A DNA stretch of 64,000 nucleotides from assembly GCA_030595665.1 (NCBI GenBank), contig JAUVCV010000003.1, forward strand, positions 40,975-104,974, written 5' to 3'. The DNA is from Methanogenium sp. (GTDB lineage: Archaea > Halobacteriota > Methanomicrobia > Methanomicrobiales > Methanomicrobiaceae). Below the pieces are notes generated by a model. It saw only the letters and a list, made by a program, of their open reading frames with translations, made no database searches and was not told where the DNA came from. Position numbers and translations under genes: made by a program. Below are positions 63,697 to 64,000 of the stretch, piece after piece; within the stretch, counting starts at the first letter, position 1; the number at the start of each line of letters is the position of its first letter.

Positions 63697-64000
63697 GTAA
63701 CGCTTAAATATACCCCCGGGGAGGGGAAACACCCCATCCTTCCGACGGTTGGTTTTCACCATTTCATATGATTTATTTGTCTTTTTTGCGGGTTTATTTT
63801 GTGATTTATATCCATAATGGCCTTCATTCAACAATTCCTCCAAGGATGTAAGACTCACTATTTCATTTTCACCACATCCGGATTCACAGAGACACAGACC
63901 CGAAACACTGCAAGTATCGGGTATGCTGTGTGTTCCCGCTGAGTCATGAAAACTTCCCTTACTATCTGTACATTTCTCTATATACTTTAGTTCTTTAGAA
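63697..64000. other. Right end of the window, no gene supported
   Basis: A TATA-like cttaaatata at about 63703-63712 is followed by a GC-rich segment (cccccggggagggg...cccc) that could fold; nothing else is recognisable. The minus-strand frame at 63670-63858 has no support. Confidence 0.35.

Overview
The window comes from a euryarchaeon, most likely a hydrogenotrophic methanogen of the order Methanomicrobiales. Support: archaeal family D DNA polymerase large subunit, pyruvoyl arginine decarboxylase, split GMP synthetase, archaeal CobT (UPF0284), methanogen-type thymidylate synthase, DUF473, a hexulose-phosphate synthase/RraA fusion, archaeal TATA boxes and many short or absent leaders. The genus is not decided by what I can read.

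Layout. 0-19.5 kb is core genome: arginine decarboxylase, ferritin, a two-gene 2-oxoacid:ferredoxin oxidoreductase, riboflavin/F420 pathway reductase, a decayed msrB, DHH phosphoesterase, MetRS, LeuRS, a PIN-ATPase-KH protein, HisI, a prepilin peptidase and tRNA-Phe and tRNA-Arg. 19.8-25.6 kb is a type IV pilus/secretion-like operon: a 96-residue protein joining a ferredoxin-like cysteine cluster to the C-terminal nickel-site motif of [NiFe] hydrogenases, two roadblock/LC7-type proteins, an unknown protein, a secretion ATPase with a 550-residue acidic N-terminus, and a TadC membrane protein cut short. The cut is made by a complete IS1634-like element (25615-27422). The gene on its other side, cobT, has lost its N-terminus, so the element sits on a rearrangement junction.

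28-33.8 kb is again core (GuaA, YkgJ, TraB, nitroreductase, Hps-RraA, YIP1, MntP). 34.3-38.1 kb is an accessory strip: an orphan HicB, an AT-rich AlbA_2 protein with zinc ribbons, a HicBA pair and a RelBE-like pair, with degenerate DNA between. 38.2-50.6 kb holds two phenylacetate-CoA ligases with an ACT protein, HdeD, a solitary Cas1 with altered active site, acylphosphatase, HEAT-repeat protein, ThyA, PolD large subunit with a 165-residue mini-intein, and an APC transporter. 50.9-52.4 kb is an AT-rich lone P-loop ATPase. 52.6-56.6 kb has a PGF-CTERM-like surface protein, a frameshifted TIM-barrel gene and a PhoU-like/PiT phosphate uptake pair.

57.7-63.7 kb is an AT-rich island immediately after tRNA-Leu(CAA): a three-gene overlapping operon ending in small membrane proteins, wreckage of a CRISPR adaptation locus (a Cas1 C-terminal half and another broken gene in opposite orientation), a membrane protein and a HEPN-domain protein. 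The strongest candidates for undescribed biology are the hydrogenase-ferredoxin miniprotein and its LC7/secretion operon, the solo Cas1, and the three-gene operon in the tRNA island. All calls are from reading the sequence; no database search was run.
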